64,000 bases of DNA, from assembly GCA_003233055.1 (NCBI GenBank), contig QIKP01000051.1:1-64000 (forward strand), read 5' to 3'. Origin of the DNA: Planctomycetaceae bacterium (GTDB taxonomy: Bacteria > Planctomycetota > Planctomycetia > Pirellulales > Lacipirellulaceae). The notes below the pieces were generated by a model. The model did not search any database, had not been told where the DNA came from, and worked only from the letters and a program-made list of their open reading frames with translations. Positions 52,188 through 62,316 of the stretch are shown here, one piece after another (position 1 is the first letter of the stretch; each line of letters starts with the position of its first letter). The translations under genes and the position numbers were made by a program.

Positions 52188-53909
52188 ATGCCGTATTCGC
52201 CCACACCCTTTCGTCCCCGAGTTCTCTCCACTTTTGTGGTCCTGTTCGTTGGGGCTTTCCTGGGCGCGGTGGCGATCAGTGGCAACGCTCGGCAAGAGCT
52301 CCCGAACAAGCAAGGGACCTCGATAACGACGATCCGCTTTGGCGAAGCGCGGTCGATTGCCACCCTGGCGGAAGGCCCCCGGTTCGAGGGGCGGTTCGTT
52401 GCCAAACCACCGCTCGATGCTCGACGCACCGGCGGACCGCTGTTTCGATTGGCGTCCGGTGGCAAGTCAAAAGTCGATCCGATCGAAGCGAATGGCTCGA
52501 TCTTCGTCGACTGGCCCAAGCCTGACGTGGCACTCATGTTTACCGGCGAGCAGATGGGGTACCTCGAACCGTGCGGGTGTGCGGGACTCGAAAACCAAAA
52601 AGGGGGCTTCAAGCGGCGGTTTACCATGATGAAGCAACTCCGCGACGCTGGCTGGCCGATCGTTGCGATGGATGCTGGCGGAGTGAGTCGGCGGTACGGA
52701 CCACAAGCACAAATCAAACTCCACTGGTCGTACGACGCGCTGCGGCAAATGGACTACGCGGCGGTTGGCTTTGGCGACAAAGATCTGCGGCTCGACGTGT
52801 TGAGCGAGTCGGTCAACCTTGCCCCCAACCCACTCGTCTCAGCAAACGTCGGCCTAGTCGACTTGGAGAGCGGTTTTACCAAGCGGTTTCATGTCGTCGA
52901 AGCAGGCGGCCTGCGCATTGGTATGACAACGGTCATGGGATCGGCCGAGACGCAAGCCGTGAACGCGATGCGCGACCTCGTCACGCTGCCTCCCGCCGAG
53001 GCAATTGCCCAGGTATTACCTGAGTTGGAAGCGAAGAAATGCGACGAGTTGGTGCTGCTCGTCTACGGGGAAGTCGACGAAACCAGGGCGCTCGCTGCAC
53101 GATTTCCACAGTTTAGTTGGGTCGTGGCTGGCAAAGGGGGGGACGAACCGCCGAATCAGGCGATCCCGCTCGCCGGCGGCAAGACGCAGCTCATCGAAGT
53201 CGGCCACAAAGGGATGTACGCCGTGGTGATCGGGATTTACAAGCAAGGAACACCGCGGATTCGGTACCAAAAAGTGCCGCTCGACCACCGCTTCGACGAT
53301 GCCCCTGAGATGCAAAATCTCCTTATCAAGTACCAAGACCAACTCAAGACACTCGTCACTTCGGGCCAAGGTTTCGAGCCACTCACGGGCAAGCCGTCGC
53401 GCGCTCCAGGTGGTGAGTTCGCCGGAAGCGAGAGCTGTGCCGACTGTCATACCGATGCGTGCGAAGTCTTCACGAAGAGCCCGCACGCCCACGCGACGCA
53501 AACCTTGGTCGATCTCGATCCGCCTCGCCATTACGACCCGGAGTGCCTTAGTTGCCACGTCACCGGTTGGGACCCGCAAGGGTTTGCCCCGATGGCCGAC
53601 GGCTACACCAGCCTCGACGACACCCCGGAACTAACCGCCAACGGCTGCGAAAATTGCCACGGCGCCGCGCTCCAGCATGCCGACGCCGAGAGTGGCAGCA
53701 TCGACGCCACCGATGCCCAGCTGGAGACCTTTCGCGCCGCATTACGACTCAAAATCGGCGAGAACGAAGGGAATAAAGAAGGACAAAGCCCCGGCAAAGC
53801 GGTCGACAACTGCCTCCAATGCCACGACCTCGACAACTCCCCCGACTTCGACTTCCAAGAATACTGGAACCGCGAAAAAAATCCAGTGAAACACTACGGA
53901 AAGGATTGA
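52188..53909 (+). CDS. Exported tetraheme cytochrome c554-like protein fused to a 5'-nucleotidase-like domain
   Basis: After a signal anchor (residues 10-32), residues about 110-365 resemble a metallophosphatase/5'-nucleotidase-like domain (DVALMFTGEQMGYLEPCGCA, IVAMDAGGVSRR, AAVGFGDKDLRLDV, LVLLVYGEVDE), though some expected metal ligands differ. The C-terminal part holds four CxxCH heme sites (417-421, 453-457, 487-491, 542-546) in a c554-type arrangement with SPHAHA supplying possible distal His. It should act in periplasmic electron transfer or redox sensing. Confidence 0.87.
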   Translation: MPYSPTPFRPRVLSTFVVLFVGAFLGAVAISGNARQELPNKQGTSITTIRFGEARSIATLAEGPRFEGRFVAKPPLDARRTGGPLFRLASGGKSKVDPIEANGSIFVDWPKPDVALMFTGEQMGYLEPCGCAGLENQKGGFKRRFTMMKQLRDAGWPIVAMDAGGVSRRYGPQAQIKLHWSYDALRQMDYAAVGFGDKDLRLDVLSESVNLAPNPLVSANVGLVDLESGFTKRFHVVEAGGLRIGMTTVMGSAETQAVNAMRDLVTLPPAEAIAQVLPELEAKKCDELVLLVYGEVDETRALAARFPQFSWVVAGKGGDEPPNQAIPLAGGKTQLIEVGHKGMYAVVIGIYKQGTPRIRYQKVPLDHRFDDAPEMQNLLIKYQDQLKTLVTSGQGFEPLTGKPSRAPGGEFAGSESCADCHTDACEVFTKSPHAHATQTLVDLDPPRHYDPECLSCHVTGWDPQGFAPMADGYTSLDDTPELTANGCENCHGAALQHADAESGSIDATDAQLETFRAALRLKIGENEGNKEGQSPGKAVDNCLQCHDLDNSPDFDFQEYWNREKNPVKHYGKD

Positions 53910-53948
53910 TTCATCCGAGGGGTTACGAGGCGGCAACGTTATCTCCTC

Positions 53949-54222
53949 GTAACCGTTCACGGCCGAAAGTAAGGAACCACGAATCGGATGAATCCCACGA
54001 ATCGCTGACAACTAGCGGCGAAGGATTGACGGAAAGAGGAGACCAAGATTAGCGAAAAATAAGTGTTCCTTCCTTTTGTGGTTCAGGGAAGGGAACGCTA
54101 ATCAGCGCTAATCGACAGAGACGAACCTTGCCAAGTGTTTGCAGCCAGAAGCAGGAGCCACGAATATTCGTAGGATTCGCGTGATTCGTGGTTTTTCTGC
54201 CTTGGCTTTCGTGAACGGTTAC
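53949..54222. repeat. Nested inverted-repeat cassette between the tetraheme gene and gpx
   Basis: GTAACCGTTCACG (53949-53961) recurs perfectly inverted (CGTGAACGGTTAC, 54210-54222). Inside are AACCACGAAT-type period-10 motifs on both sides and CGCTAATCAGCGCTAATC (about 54099-54116). The architecture equals that at 13508-14093 and 37892-38144. It fills the 333-bp intergenic gap; no gene is present. Confidence 0.8.
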
Positions 54223-54242
54223 TGTCCCAAGGGAAATAAATC

Positions 54243-54869
54243 ATGCGCACGTCTTTGACGTTTCTCGGTACGCTTCTACTTGCCGCTTTGCTCCAGGCCG
54301 CTGAAGCGGCCGCGCCGGAGGGGGAAGAGATCGCAAAATATTGGCCCGCGGCGCTCGACTTTACGATGGAGACGCTCGGCGGCGATGAGGTCCATCTTGC
54401 CGAAAAATACCAAGGCCAAGTCGTTTTGCTCGTGAACGTCGCCAGCAAGTGTGGGTTCACGCCCCAATACAAAGGCCTTCAGGCACTGCACGAGAAGTAC
54501 GCCGACGAGGGACTCGCCATCGTTGGTGTTCCGTGCAACCAGTTTGGTGGTCAGGAGCCGGGCGACGCCGACGAGATTTCCAAGTATTGTGAAAAGAATT
54601 ATGGCGTCGAGTTCGATCTACTGGCAAAGGTGAACGTTCGGCGGAGCGAAGAAGATCAGTGCGATCTGTACAGGCTCCTGACCGACCCCGAGGCTTATCC
54701 CGAGCCGGGCAGCGACATCCAGTGGAACTTCGAAAAGTTCCTTCTGAACCGTCAAGGCGAAGTCCTTCGCCATTTTCGATCGAAGGTCCTACCTGAGTCA
54801 GAAGAACTAACTTCGGCAATCACCAGCGCTCTTTCGGAACCGGCTCCAGAGGAGCTCGAAGCGGAGTGA
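54243..54869 (+). CDS. Secreted glutathione-peroxidase-family thiol peroxidase
   Basis: The 208-residue protein has a signal peptide (1-23) and a GPx domain: peroxidatic Cys 70 in NVASKCGFTPQYKGLQ, PCNQFGGQEPGDADE with the catalytic Gln, Trp in IQWNFEKFLLNRQGEV, and a second Cys 115 in ISKYCEKNYG at the place of the resolving Cys of thioredoxin-dependent GPx enzymes. It should reduce peroxides in the periplasm with a thioredoxin-like donor. The C-terminus is acidic. Confidence 0.92.
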   Translation: MRTSLTFLGTLLLAALLQAAEAAAPEGEEIAKYWPAALDFTMETLGGDEVHLAEKYQGQVVLLVNVASKCGFTPQYKGLQALHEKYADEGLAIVGVPCNQFGGQEPGDADEISKYCEKNYGVEFDLLAKVNVRRSEEDQCDLYRLLTDPEAYPEPGSDIQWNFEKFLLNRQGEVLRHFRSKVLPESEELTSAITSALSEPAPEELEAE

Positions 54870-54940
54870 GACCCGGTCCTTGGTGGAGCGCGACGCCTCT
54901 CGCGAATCGATCCCGTCCTCGGGGGGCCCCGCCAAGCGGC

Positions 54941-55708
54941 CTACTCTTTTTCCAAGTCTGCCAGTACCTCTTCAGGAATGTCGAAATTGGCGGCGACGCC
55001 TTGCACGTCGTCGTGGTCGTCGAGCTTTTCCATCAGCTTGAGCACACGGCGGGCATCGCTCAAGTTGAGTGCGACGGTCTCCTTGGAGAGCCAAGTCAGT
55101 TTTCGGGATTCGGTTTCGAGATCGGCCGCTGCGAGGGCGTCACAAACGGCGGAGAAGGCATCGGGTGCGGAGATCACCTCGAACGTGCCGACACCATCGG
55201 TGTCGGCGACATGTCGGACGTCGTCGGCACCCGCCTCGGCGGCGATTTCCATCAGGGATTCTTCGTCGGTTTTGTTGTCGGCCACCGTGACGATTCCCTT
55301 GCGGTCGAACATCCAAGCCGCGCAGCCCGACGCTCCGAGTTTTCCGCCACTGACCTCGAAGAATTTCCGGATTTCGGGGGCGGTTCGGTTGCGGTTGTCG
55401 GTGAGGATGTCGCACATCACGGCGACGCCCCCCGGTGCGATGCCCTCGTAGAGGACCTCATCGAGGTTCCCCCCATCGAGTTCGCCGGTTCCCTTCTTAA
55501 TGGCCCGTTCGATGTTGTCTTTGGGCATCGAGACCGCTTTGGCATCGTTGATGGCATAGCGGAGTCGGAGATTCATTTCTGGGTCGCCCCCTCCCATCTT
55601 TGCGGCGACAATGATGGCCTTGGAAAGCCGGCTCCAAAGCTTGCCACGCTTGTTGTCGATGGCCGCCTTCTTGTGCTTGATGCCGGCCCAGTGAGAATGT
55701 CCTGCCAT
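54941..55708 (-). CDS. yebC: YebC/PmpR family regulator (TACO1-like)
   Basis: The 255-residue protein has the canonical N-terminus AGHSHWAGIKHKKAAIDNKR, KLWSRLSKAIIVAAKMGGGD, NIERAIKKGTGELDGGNLDE and YEGIAPGGVAVMCDILTDNR. YebC proteins bind DNA as regulators in some bacteria and help ribosomes through polyproline stretches in others. Length and domains are standard. It lies between gpx (convergent) and the Nth-like gene on the same strand. Confidence 0.95.
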   Translation of the reverse strand: MAGHSHWAGIKHKKAAIDNKRGKLWSRLSKAIIVAAKMGGGDPEMNLRLRYAINDAKAVSMPKDNIERAIKKGTGELDGGNLDEVLYEGIAPGGVAVMCDILTDNRNRTAPEIRKFFEVSGGKLGASGCAAWMFDRKGIVTVADNKTDEESLMEIAAEAGADDVRHVADTDGVGTFEVISAPDAFSAVCDALAAADLETESRKLTWLSKETVALNLSDARRVLKLMEKLDDHDDVQGVAANFDIPEEVLADLEKE

Positions 55709-55751
55709 GTCGTTTCAACGGGAAAAAGGAAGATGAAAAAACAGGGGAAGG

Positions 55752-56798
55752 CTACTTCGGTTTTCGCTTGGTGATGGGCTTTCGACCGGTGGCGGCCCTT
55801 TTTTTCTTGGCTGGGGTCGACTTCGCCTTGGTCGGTTTCTTTGCGACCTTTTTCGTGGCCTTCTTGGCGACTTTCTTCGTGGTCTTCTTCGTGACTTTCT
55901 TCGTTACCGTTTTCTTTTTTTTCTGCGTCGGGGTCGTCGTCTTTTTTGTCGTTACCGATTTTTTAGGGGGCTTTGCTGCAGGTTTCTTGTCCGCCGGCTT
56001 CTTGGCGACGGGCGAAGGTCCCTTCTTGGGCGCGATTTTCTTGGGCGAGACTTTGGCTTCTTTGGCGGGGGTTACCGGTTTTGCAGCCTTCTTCTTGGGG
56101 GGGGCGGGTGGCGGGGAAGGCTTTTTGGGAAGGCGCGACTTGCAGTTGGCATCAAGGGCTAGGAGAATTTTCCGTGCCGCAGGGCCGTAGGGGTTTTTCC
56201 CGACCTCGACCCCTAACTGGTGCAAGATCGTCGCTACCTCTCGCCCTTTGGCCTTGGGGATCGCCCGCTCTAAGCCAGGCACGACCGACTTCTTGGCTTC
56301 CGGCGCGGAGATGAGGTCAAACACGAAGAACGCCGTGAGCAATCCCCGATTGGCTGGAATGGCGTGGCCGCCTAGCGCGCTTTGCGTGACGTAGGCGACC
56401 GTGAAAGGGGTCGTCCCCTCGTATTTGGCGATCTGCTTCGCCGCCTCGCCCAGGTTCTGTTTCTTTAACGGCTCTAGGTCGTAGGCATAAACCGACTCGA
56501 AGATGCTGTGCAACGCTCGCTTGAGTCGTTGGGCTGATTCGTCAGGATCGGTAAGTCCCTTGAGCGTCTCCGCCAGCTCCCGCTTGGTACTGACTCGAAC
56601 CTCGTTCCAGTCAAAATACTGCTTTCGGAGCAAGCCAAACGCCTCTTCTGAAACGTCGTGTGGCGAGTTTTCTAGTAGGCAAGCAAAGAGCAGATGCTCG
56701 ATCAGCGTCCGGTCTATAGGAAGGTCGACCGGCTTGAATTGCTTCTTTATCTTTCCGAGGAGCTTGGTTATGAGAGTGCCGCGATTCGGTGTGGCCAT
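55752..56798 (-). CDS. Endonuclease III-like (HhH-GPD) domain fused to a long lysine-rich histone-H1-like tail
   Basis: Residues 1-205 look like an all-helical HhH-GPD domain: TLIEHLLFACLLENSPHDVS, FDWNEVRVSTKRELAETLKG, SIFESVYAYDLEPLKKQNLG and ALGGHAIPANRGLLTAFFVF, the last in the position of the HhH hairpin and following segment. The usual catalytic Asp/Lys and the iron-sulfur Cys cluster are not visible, so glycosylase activity is doubtful. Residues 205-348 are almost only Lys, Ala, Pro and Thr (KKVAKKATKKVAKKPTKAKS-like repeats). A chromatin-like DNA-binding role is plausible. The start at 56798 gives MATPNRGTLITKLLGKIKKQ. Confidence 0.75.
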   Translation of the reverse strand: MATPNRGTLITKLLGKIKKQFKPVDLPIDRTLIEHLLFACLLENSPHDVSEEAFGLLRKQYFDWNEVRVSTKRELAETLKGLTDPDESAQRLKRALHSIFESVYAYDLEPLKKQNLGEAAKQIAKYEGTTPFTVAYVTQSALGGHAIPANRGLLTAFFVFDLISAPEAKKSVVPGLERAIPKAKGREVATILHQLGVEVGKNPYGPAARKILLALDANCKSRLPKKPSPPPAPPKKKAAKPVTPAKEAKVSPKKIAPKKGPSPVAKKPADKKPAAKPPKKSVTTKKTTTPTQKKKKTVTKKVTKKTTKKVAKKATKKVAKKPTKAKSTPAKKKRAATGRKPITKRKPK

Positions 56799-56874
56799 GC
56801 GTGTCGCTCGGATAATCGGTGTAAAATGATAACTGCGGGATTCCAGCCACGGATGCGTGGCGTCGCAAAAAAGA

Positions 56875-57276
56875 TTACAAGTTGTCGGCGTCGGGTGGTG
56901 GTTCGTCCATTCGGTCGTCCGACGGATCCGTATCCTCAGGGAGTACGTCGTGCAGCATCTGGGCCATGGCGATCGACTTTTTAATGCCCAAGTCAAGCTC
57001 AAACTCGATGCGAGGTGTGTAGCGGGTGTCAATTCGCTTGGCGATTTTCGATTGTAGGTAGCCGGCGGAGCTTTGTAGTCCCTTGAGGCAGGTCTTCTGT
57101 TTCGCTTCGTCGCCCATGACCGACACATGCACCTTGGCACTCCGCATATCCCCATTCACCTCGACTCGCGTCACGGTGACGTTCTCGATCCGAGGATCAT
57201 GCAAGTCGGCAAGAATCGCCATGCTGACGACCTCACGAATTGCTTCGGCAGCTTTAAGAACGCGGCGGGTCGGCAT
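56875..57276 (-). CDS. rbfA: Ribosome-binding factor A
   Basis: RbfA assists 30S maturation. The product starts MPTRRVLKAAEAIREVVSMA and has DPRIENVTVTRVEVNGDMRS, AKVHVSVMGDEAKQKTCLKG, GYLQSKIAKRIDTRYTPRIE and FELDLGIKKSIAMAQMLHDV, followed by an acidic tail (DPSDDRMDEPPPDADNL). An ATG at 57318 would add fourteen residues. It is downstream of infB as in most bacteria, with a 324-bp gap that is larger than usual. Confidence 0.92.
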   Translation of the reverse strand: MPTRRVLKAAEAIREVVSMAILADLHDPRIENVTVTRVEVNGDMRSAKVHVSVMGDEAKQKTCLKGLQSSAGYLQSKIAKRIDTRYTPRIEFELDLGIKKSIAMAQMLHDVLPEDTDPSDDRMDEPPPDADNL

Positions 57277-57600
57277 GGGAAGGGCGGGGAAATAAGGGTG
57301 GGGGGCGTTTTCGGCCATCCAGCGGTGATAGCCGGAACACCGTAGGGGCGGAGTACTTTGGCAGCCAAAACCGCTAGCGGCTGGTGCAAAGGGACTCCAT
57401 GACTCCCTTGCTAGACTAAACGACAAGTTTTGAAAAAGCCACGGATTTACACGGATAATACAAAATTCACTTCGATAGGGGCTCCCTGTGGATCGCAGCA
57501 AGGCATGTAGAATCTCACGAAAGACGAACGCAAAGCCATTGGGAAATCTCTGTTGGATCCCTGTTCAGAAGTGTTCTGGAACGAGCGACGTCGTGCTCCA
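57277..57600. other. Gap between infB and rbfA
   Basis: 324 bases. It contains GCCACGGATTTACACGGATAA (read as CCACGGATTTACACGGAT plus flanks; about 57440-57460), one more copy of the ACGRAT-type period-10 motif seen in the repeat cassettes. No gene. Confidence 0.4.
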
Positions 57601-60417
57601 TCACCCATCAAACTTCCGTCCGATTTCTTCCACTTTGTAGACTTCAAACAGGTCGCCTTCTTTGACGTCGTTGAATCCGGAGAGCTTGACGCCGCATTCG
57701 TAGCCTTCGCGGACTTCCTTGGCGTCGTCCTTCTCGCGGCGAAGGGTGTCGATGGGGTAGTCGCCGATGATCGTGCTATCGCGGATGACGCGTGCTCGAC
57801 CGTTCCGCTCGATCACACCGGCCAGGACGCGACAACCGGCAACCGAACCGAGTCGACTGACGCGGAAGACCTGTTGCACGAGTGCCCGGCCAAGCTCGAC
57901 TTCGCGTTGCTCCGGCTTGAGCATGCCTTCGAGCGCCGCTTTGAGGTCGTCCGTGATCTTGTAGATCACCTCGTATCGGCGAATCTGAACGCCAAGGCGA
58001 TCGGCCAATTGCCTTGCCTTTTCGTCGGGAACAACGTTGAAGGCGAGGATGATCGCATCGGAGGCATGGGCCAGTTGGACGTCCCCCTCGGTCACACCGC
58101 CGACGGTCGACAGCAGCGTCTTGAGTTTGACTTCTGGGTGATCGAGCTTGGTGAATTCTTTCTGAATCGCTTCGATTGAGCCGCGGGTGTCGGACCGCAA
58201 AATAAGGTTGAGCGTTTGAACCTCTTCGGTCGATTCGAGCCGATCGAAAAGGTTTTCAAGCGTTACATGAATGGGACCGGTGCTGCCAAGGGAGCTGGTG
58301 CGATTTTTATGGCGGCGGCTCTCCGCCAGTTCTCTCGCCTGGGCAATATCTTCGAGCACGTAGAAGTGCTCGCCCGCCTGTGGCGCGATGTCGAATCCGA
58401 GCAAGTTGACCGGAGTGCTCGGGCCCGCTTCCTCGATTCGGATTTCGGGATGAAGCGTGTCGAACATTGCTTTGACTTTGCCAAACGCTTCGCCGCAGAC
58501 GACATTGTCGCCGACTCGGAGCGTCCCATTTTGCACGATGACTTTTGCTTCGACCCCATGCCCGGCGATTTGTTGAGATTCGAGGGCGGTGCCCAGCGCG
58601 GGGCGATGAGGGTTTGCCTTGTATTCTTCCAGGTCGGCAATGGTGAGAATGGTCTCCAAGAGGTCGTCCATCCCCTGGCCGGTGATGGCGCTGGTCTTGA
58701 CGACTTCGATATCGCCACCCCACTCGCTCGGTTGCAGTTCGTTGGCCGATAGATCGGCCATTGCTTTCTCGGCATCCACGCCGGGAAGATCGATCTTGTT
58801 GAGGGCAACAACAATCGGCACTTCTGCCGCCTTGGCGTGGCTGATCGCTTCCTCGGTTTGAGGCATGACTCCATCGTCGGCAGCCACGACCAAAACGGCA
58901 ATGTCGGTGACATTGGCACCGCGAGCTCGCATCTCGGTAAAGGCTTCGTGGCCCGGTGTGTCGACAAAAGAAATGCCAGCGCCATTTTTCTCGATCTGGT
59001 AGGCGCGGATGTGCTGGGTGATGCCGCCACTCTCGCCGCTCACCACGTCAATACCGATGAGGTGGTCAAGAAGCGATGTCTTGCCATGGTCGACATGGCC
59101 CAGGAAGGTAATGATGGGAGGACGAGGGACGAGCTGGTCTTCGGGGTCTTCCCGGTCGCGGAGGTCGGCAAGGAGCTGATCTTCGAGCGTCACTTCCGCC
59201 AAGAAATCGACTTCTACGCCAAGCTCTTCGCCGACGTACTCGGTCAGCTCAATGTCCATCAGGTCATTGATCTTCGCCATCACCCCTTCTTCGAGGAGAA
59301 TCCGTTGGATCTCTCGTGCGGGGACGCCGGCTGCTTCGGAAAGTTCGCGCACCGAGCAAGGCAACTGCACCGTCACTCGATCGTTTCGCGGAGCGGCCGT
59401 ATTGATGCCGGTCCGGCGACGTCGCATGGTCCGTCGAGGTCCTCGCATTCCGCCGCCACGAGCGGGGCGCTTTCGATTGAGTTGGCGGTGTTCGCGTCCC
59501 CCAAGCATTGGTTTTTTCGCGCCGGTTCGTCCGTCGGTAGTATTCGCGCCATCGGTAAAGGTATGTCTCTTGCGAGACTTCTCTACTTCCAGGGACTTCT
59601 CCGCGCGACGGAGATGAGCAGCTAGTGGCTTGCTTCCAAGTTTGCCCGCGCCGAGGACATCGGCCGGCAGCTTCATGTCGGGCTTTTGGGCGGGAGCGTC
59701 GTCAGTTTTTTTGGCTCTGGGAACAGGGCCCGAGCCGGGGGGAGGGAGGGGGGCCAACTTGATGGCAGGTCGGGCGCGACCGCCGGGACCCTCCTTCTTG
59801 GGTTTGTTGGACTTGCCACCTTTGCCGACCACCGGAAGCTTGCCGCCGGTTGAGGCGGGACCGATGTAGTCTTCGCGGCGGACCATGCGTGCGAGGGGCC
59901 CCGCCCCTTCGGAACGCTTGGATTCGGTTGCCGCTACCGGCTTGGGCGACGCAACCTCGGCCGTCGGCGTGGAAGCTTCCGAGTCCGAAGCTTGCGAGTC
60001 CGAACCTTCCACCACCTCTGCAACGGAAGGTTCTCCTTCTGCTTCCGGCAATTCGCTCGCCACCTGGTCGCGAGATTCCAAATCAGCCCGACGGGTCGCT
60101 TGTACCGCCGCGAGCGGGGAGACTACCTTGGGAGTCACGATGACCTTGAGGCGATCGTCGCTGGCTCCCGCGCTGCTGGGCCGCTCCATGGCTGGCGGAG
60201 CCGACTTTGCCTTCGACTTCAAATTCGACGATTTGGGCCTGGCTTTGCCAGGACTTGCACCGCCGGAGAGATGTTGCTTGACTTTGGCGATCTCCTCCTC
60301 GTCGAGACTCGCCAGCGCAGAACCTTTCCCAGGGATGCCTGCTCGCGAGCAGATATCAACCAACTCTTTGCTATCGAGGTTTAGCTCTTTAGCCAGGGCG
60401 TAAATACGAACCGCCAA
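57601..60417 (-). CDS. infB: Translation initiation factor IF-2
   Basis: IF-2 brings initiator tRNA to the 30S subunit and promotes subunit joining. The 938-residue protein starts with the IF2N motif [20 protein letters not shown], carries a long variable Lys/Pro/Arg-rich linker (about 55-340, including [20 protein letters not shown]), a second IF2N-like segment (about 350-400), the GTPase P-loop GHVDHGKT at 440-447, [20 protein letters not shown] and ALNKIDLPG, then domains II-IV ending [15 protein letters not shown]-like. It follows nusA and precedes rbfA. Confidence 0.97.
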   Translation of the reverse strand: MAVRIYALAKELNLDSKELVDICSRAGIPGKGSALASLDEEEIAKVKQHLSGGASPGKARPKSSNLKSKAKSAPPAMERPSSAGASDDRLKVIVTPKVVSPLAAVQATRRADLESRDQVASELPEAEGEPSVAEVVEGSDSQASDSEASTPTAEVASPKPVAATESKRSEGAGPLARMVRREDYIGPASTGGKLPVVGKGGKSNKPKKEGPGGRARPAIKLAPLPPPGSGPVPRAKKTDDAPAQKPDMKLPADVLGAGKLGSKPLAAHLRRAEKSLEVEKSRKRHTFTDGANTTDGRTGAKKPMLGGREHRQLNRKRPARGGGMRGPRRTMRRRRTGINTAAPRNDRVTVQLPCSVRELSEAAGVPAREIQRILLEEGVMAKINDLMDIELTEYVGEELGVEVDFLAEVTLEDQLLADLRDREDPEDQLVPRPPIITFLGHVDHGKTSLLDHLIGIDVVSGESGGITQHIRAYQIEKNGAGISFVDTPGHEAFTEMRARGANVTDIAVLVVAADDGVMPQTEEAISHAKAAEVPIVVALNKIDLPGVDAEKAMADLSANELQPSEWGGDIEVVKTSAITGQGMDDLLETILTIADLEEYKANPHRPALGTALESQQIAGHGVEAKVIVQNGTLRVGDNVVCGEAFGKVKAMFDTLHPEIRIEEAGPSTPVNLLGFDIAPQAGEHFYVLEDIAQARELAESRRHKNRTSSLGSTGPIHVTLENLFDRLESTEEVQTLNLILRSDTRGSIEAIQKEFTKLDHPEVKLKTLLSTVGGVTEGDVQLAHASDAIILAFNVVPDEKARQLADRLGVQIRRYEVIYKITDDLKAALEGMLKPEQREVELGRALVQQVFRVSRLGSVAGCRVLAGVIERNGRARVIRDSTIIGDYPIDTLRREKDDAKEVREGYECGVKLSGFNDVKEGDLFEVYKVEEIGRKFDG

Positions 60418-60625
60418 AACGTCATCTCCAATGGGTTCACGCAGCCAACGATACTTGCTATGCCCGTTGCTCGCCGCGTGGTGCGTGAGCCGCGTCCGTA
60501 GGTCAACGAATCATGGCCACGTCTCCGTTTAAGTGCCGTGGAAAAGAAAAAATCTAAGTGCAGCCGAAACAAGGGAACATCGAACGCCCAACCTCCGACC
60601 GGTGAAGGGGGCCCAGTATTGTCGG

Positions 60626-62104
60626 TTATGCGGGGGGGGCCTGTCCAGCGGGGGGCGCCTGTTCAGCGGGAGGCGCCTGTTCAGCGTCGGCGGCCACTTG
60701 CTCGGCTTCTTCCGCGGTCTCCGTAGGGACCTCCTCTTCCGACTCTTCCGAGGCCTGGGCCGCATCGCCCGCGGGCAGGTTTTCTGCCGGCGAAGCCCCC
60801 TCGTCAGCTGGGGGCGCGTCAGCGTTCTCGCCGGGGGCCTGCTCCCCTTCGCCTGATTCGCTTTGTGCTTTTGCGGCCGCCGCTTCGGCATCGGCGATCT
60901 CCGCTTGGAGTCGGTCTTGCTCCCGCTTCTTGCGGCGGGCTGCATTGGCTGCCGCTTCGGCTTCCTCGGCTCGTTTCTCCGCTTGTTCGACGATCACATT
61001 GACCTGTTCCTCGGAGAGTCCCCCCATTTCCATCAAGTCGTCCGGCTCGATGATCGAGAGGTCGTCGTAACTCAAAAAGCCCTCTTCCACCAGTTTCTCG
61101 GCCAGTTCCGTCACCACGCCTTCCAGCTCGCTGAACCCGTCGACCGCTCGGTCGATCGACTCGGCCAGTTCCTCCTGGGTCATGATCTCGATGTCCCAGC
61201 CCGAGAGCTTGCTGGCAAGGCGGACGTTTTGGCCGCGACGACCGATTGCTAGCGACAGCTGATCTTCGCTTACCAGTACGATCGCCCGGCCAAGCATTTT
61301 GCAGAGAATTACCTGCTCCACGGTCGCGGGGGAGAGGGAATTGGGGATCAATACCTCCAGGTCGTCGTCCCAGCGGACGATGTCGATTCGCTCCCCGGCC
61401 AGCTCGTCGACGATATTTTTGATCCGATTTCCCCGGACCCCGACGCAAGCCCCGACGCAGTCGACGCGGGCATCGCTGCTCGTGACGCCGACTTTCGATC
61501 GGTATCCTGGCTCTCGTGAAATGCCATGAATTTCGATCACGCCATCGGCGATTTCGGGAATTTCCTGCTCAAAGAGCCGGCGAACAAGGCTCGGAGATCG
61601 GCGACTCAGGATCACTTTCACCCGGCTTCCCGCTTTGCGAACTTCGTAGACACTCGCCCGAACCCGCTCGTTGGCGTGGTGCGTTTCGCCAGGGATTTGT
61701 TCGCTCCGCGGCAGGATCGCCTCGACGTTGGTGAGCGAGACGGTCGCCGCTCCCCCGTCATAACGCTGGATGATGCCACTCACCATGTGGCCAATCAGCT
61801 CTTCGTACTCGTCGTACAGGGCGTCCCGCTCCGCCTCGCGGATCTTCTGGATCATCACCTGTTTGGCGGTCTGAGCCCCGATCCGCCCGACCGTCTCTTC
61901 GGAATCGAGTACTTCGCCATCGACGGAGGCGGTGATGGAACCATCTTCGCGGTTAATCTTTACTTCGATTTCGGCTTCTTCGCCGTAATGCTTCTTGGCG
62001 GCAGAGACAAGCGCTGCCTCGATTCCTTCGAAAACGATCTCCTGCTCGATATTTTTGTCGCGGTGGATCGCGTCGACGATTCGCAGGATTTCCGCAGGAT
62101 TCAT
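60626..62104 (-). CDS. nusA: Transcription termination/antitermination factor NusA
   Basis: NusA binds RNA polymerase and nascent RNA. The 492-residue protein has the N-terminal domain ([20 protein letters not shown]), S1 domain ([20 protein letters not shown]), KH domains ([20 protein letters not shown]-like, [40 protein letters not shown]) and a helix-rich end with [20 protein letters not shown]. The last 110 residues are acidic Ala/Glu/Pro with a repeated AEQAPPA unit. It lacks a ylxR neighbour. Upstream lies a strong promoter match. Confidence 0.96.
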   Translation of the reverse strand: MNPAEILRIVDAIHRDKNIEQEIVFEGIEAALVSAAKKHYGEEAEIEVKINREDGSITASVDGEVLDSEETVGRIGAQTAKQVMIQKIREAERDALYDEYEELIGHMVSGIIQRYDGGAATVSLTNVEAILPRSEQIPGETHHANERVRASVYEVRKAGSRVKVILSRRSPSLVRRLFEQEIPEIADGVIEIHGISREPGYRSKVGVTSSDARVDCVGACVGVRGNRIKNIVDELAGERIDIVRWDDDLEVLIPNSLSPATVEQVILCKMLGRAIVLVSEDQLSLAIGRRGQNVRLASKLSGWDIEIMTQEELAESIDRAVDGFSELEGVVTELAEKLVEEGFLSYDDLSIIEPDDLMEMGGLSEEQVNVIVEQAEKRAEEAEAAANAARRKKREQDRLQAEIADAEAAAAKAQSESGEGEQAPGENADAPPADEGASPAENLPAGDAAQASEESEEEVPTETAEEAEQVAADAEQAPPAEQAPPAGQAPPA

Positions 62105-62254
62105 GACAGTTCACTTTCTGTGGCGTATTTCGCCCGCCGCGAGAGGCAAATCAGGTTGTCAAATTGTCACGGCCCAAGCCCCAGGCACTAACGACGAATT
62201 CCGCAAGAGCGAACCCGTTGCAGGGGAAGGACTTAAACCGAGAAGTAATCTGTT

Positions 62255-62283
62255 AGAATAGCTCGGCCCCTGGGGCGTGTCAA
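62255..62283 (-). promoter_or_regulatory. Sigma-70-type promoter of the nusA-infB operon
   Basis: On the minus strand a perfect TTGACA (62283-62278) and TATTCT (62260-62255) are spaced by 17 bases. This is the best -35/-10 pair seen in the window. It leaves a leader of about 145 nt, long enough for NusA-dependent autoregulation. Confidence 0.6.
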
Positions 62284-62294
62284 TCGACCGCTTT

Positions 62295-62316
62295 CCGGCG
62301 AGCTACGCCTCGCTGG
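62295..62316. repeat. GAG-CTACGC-CTC palindrome upstream of nusA
   Basis: CCGGCGAG-ctacgc-CTCGCTGG: 8-bp stem with one G-T type mismatch and the family loop. It lies just upstream of the nusA -35 element. Confidence 0.7.
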
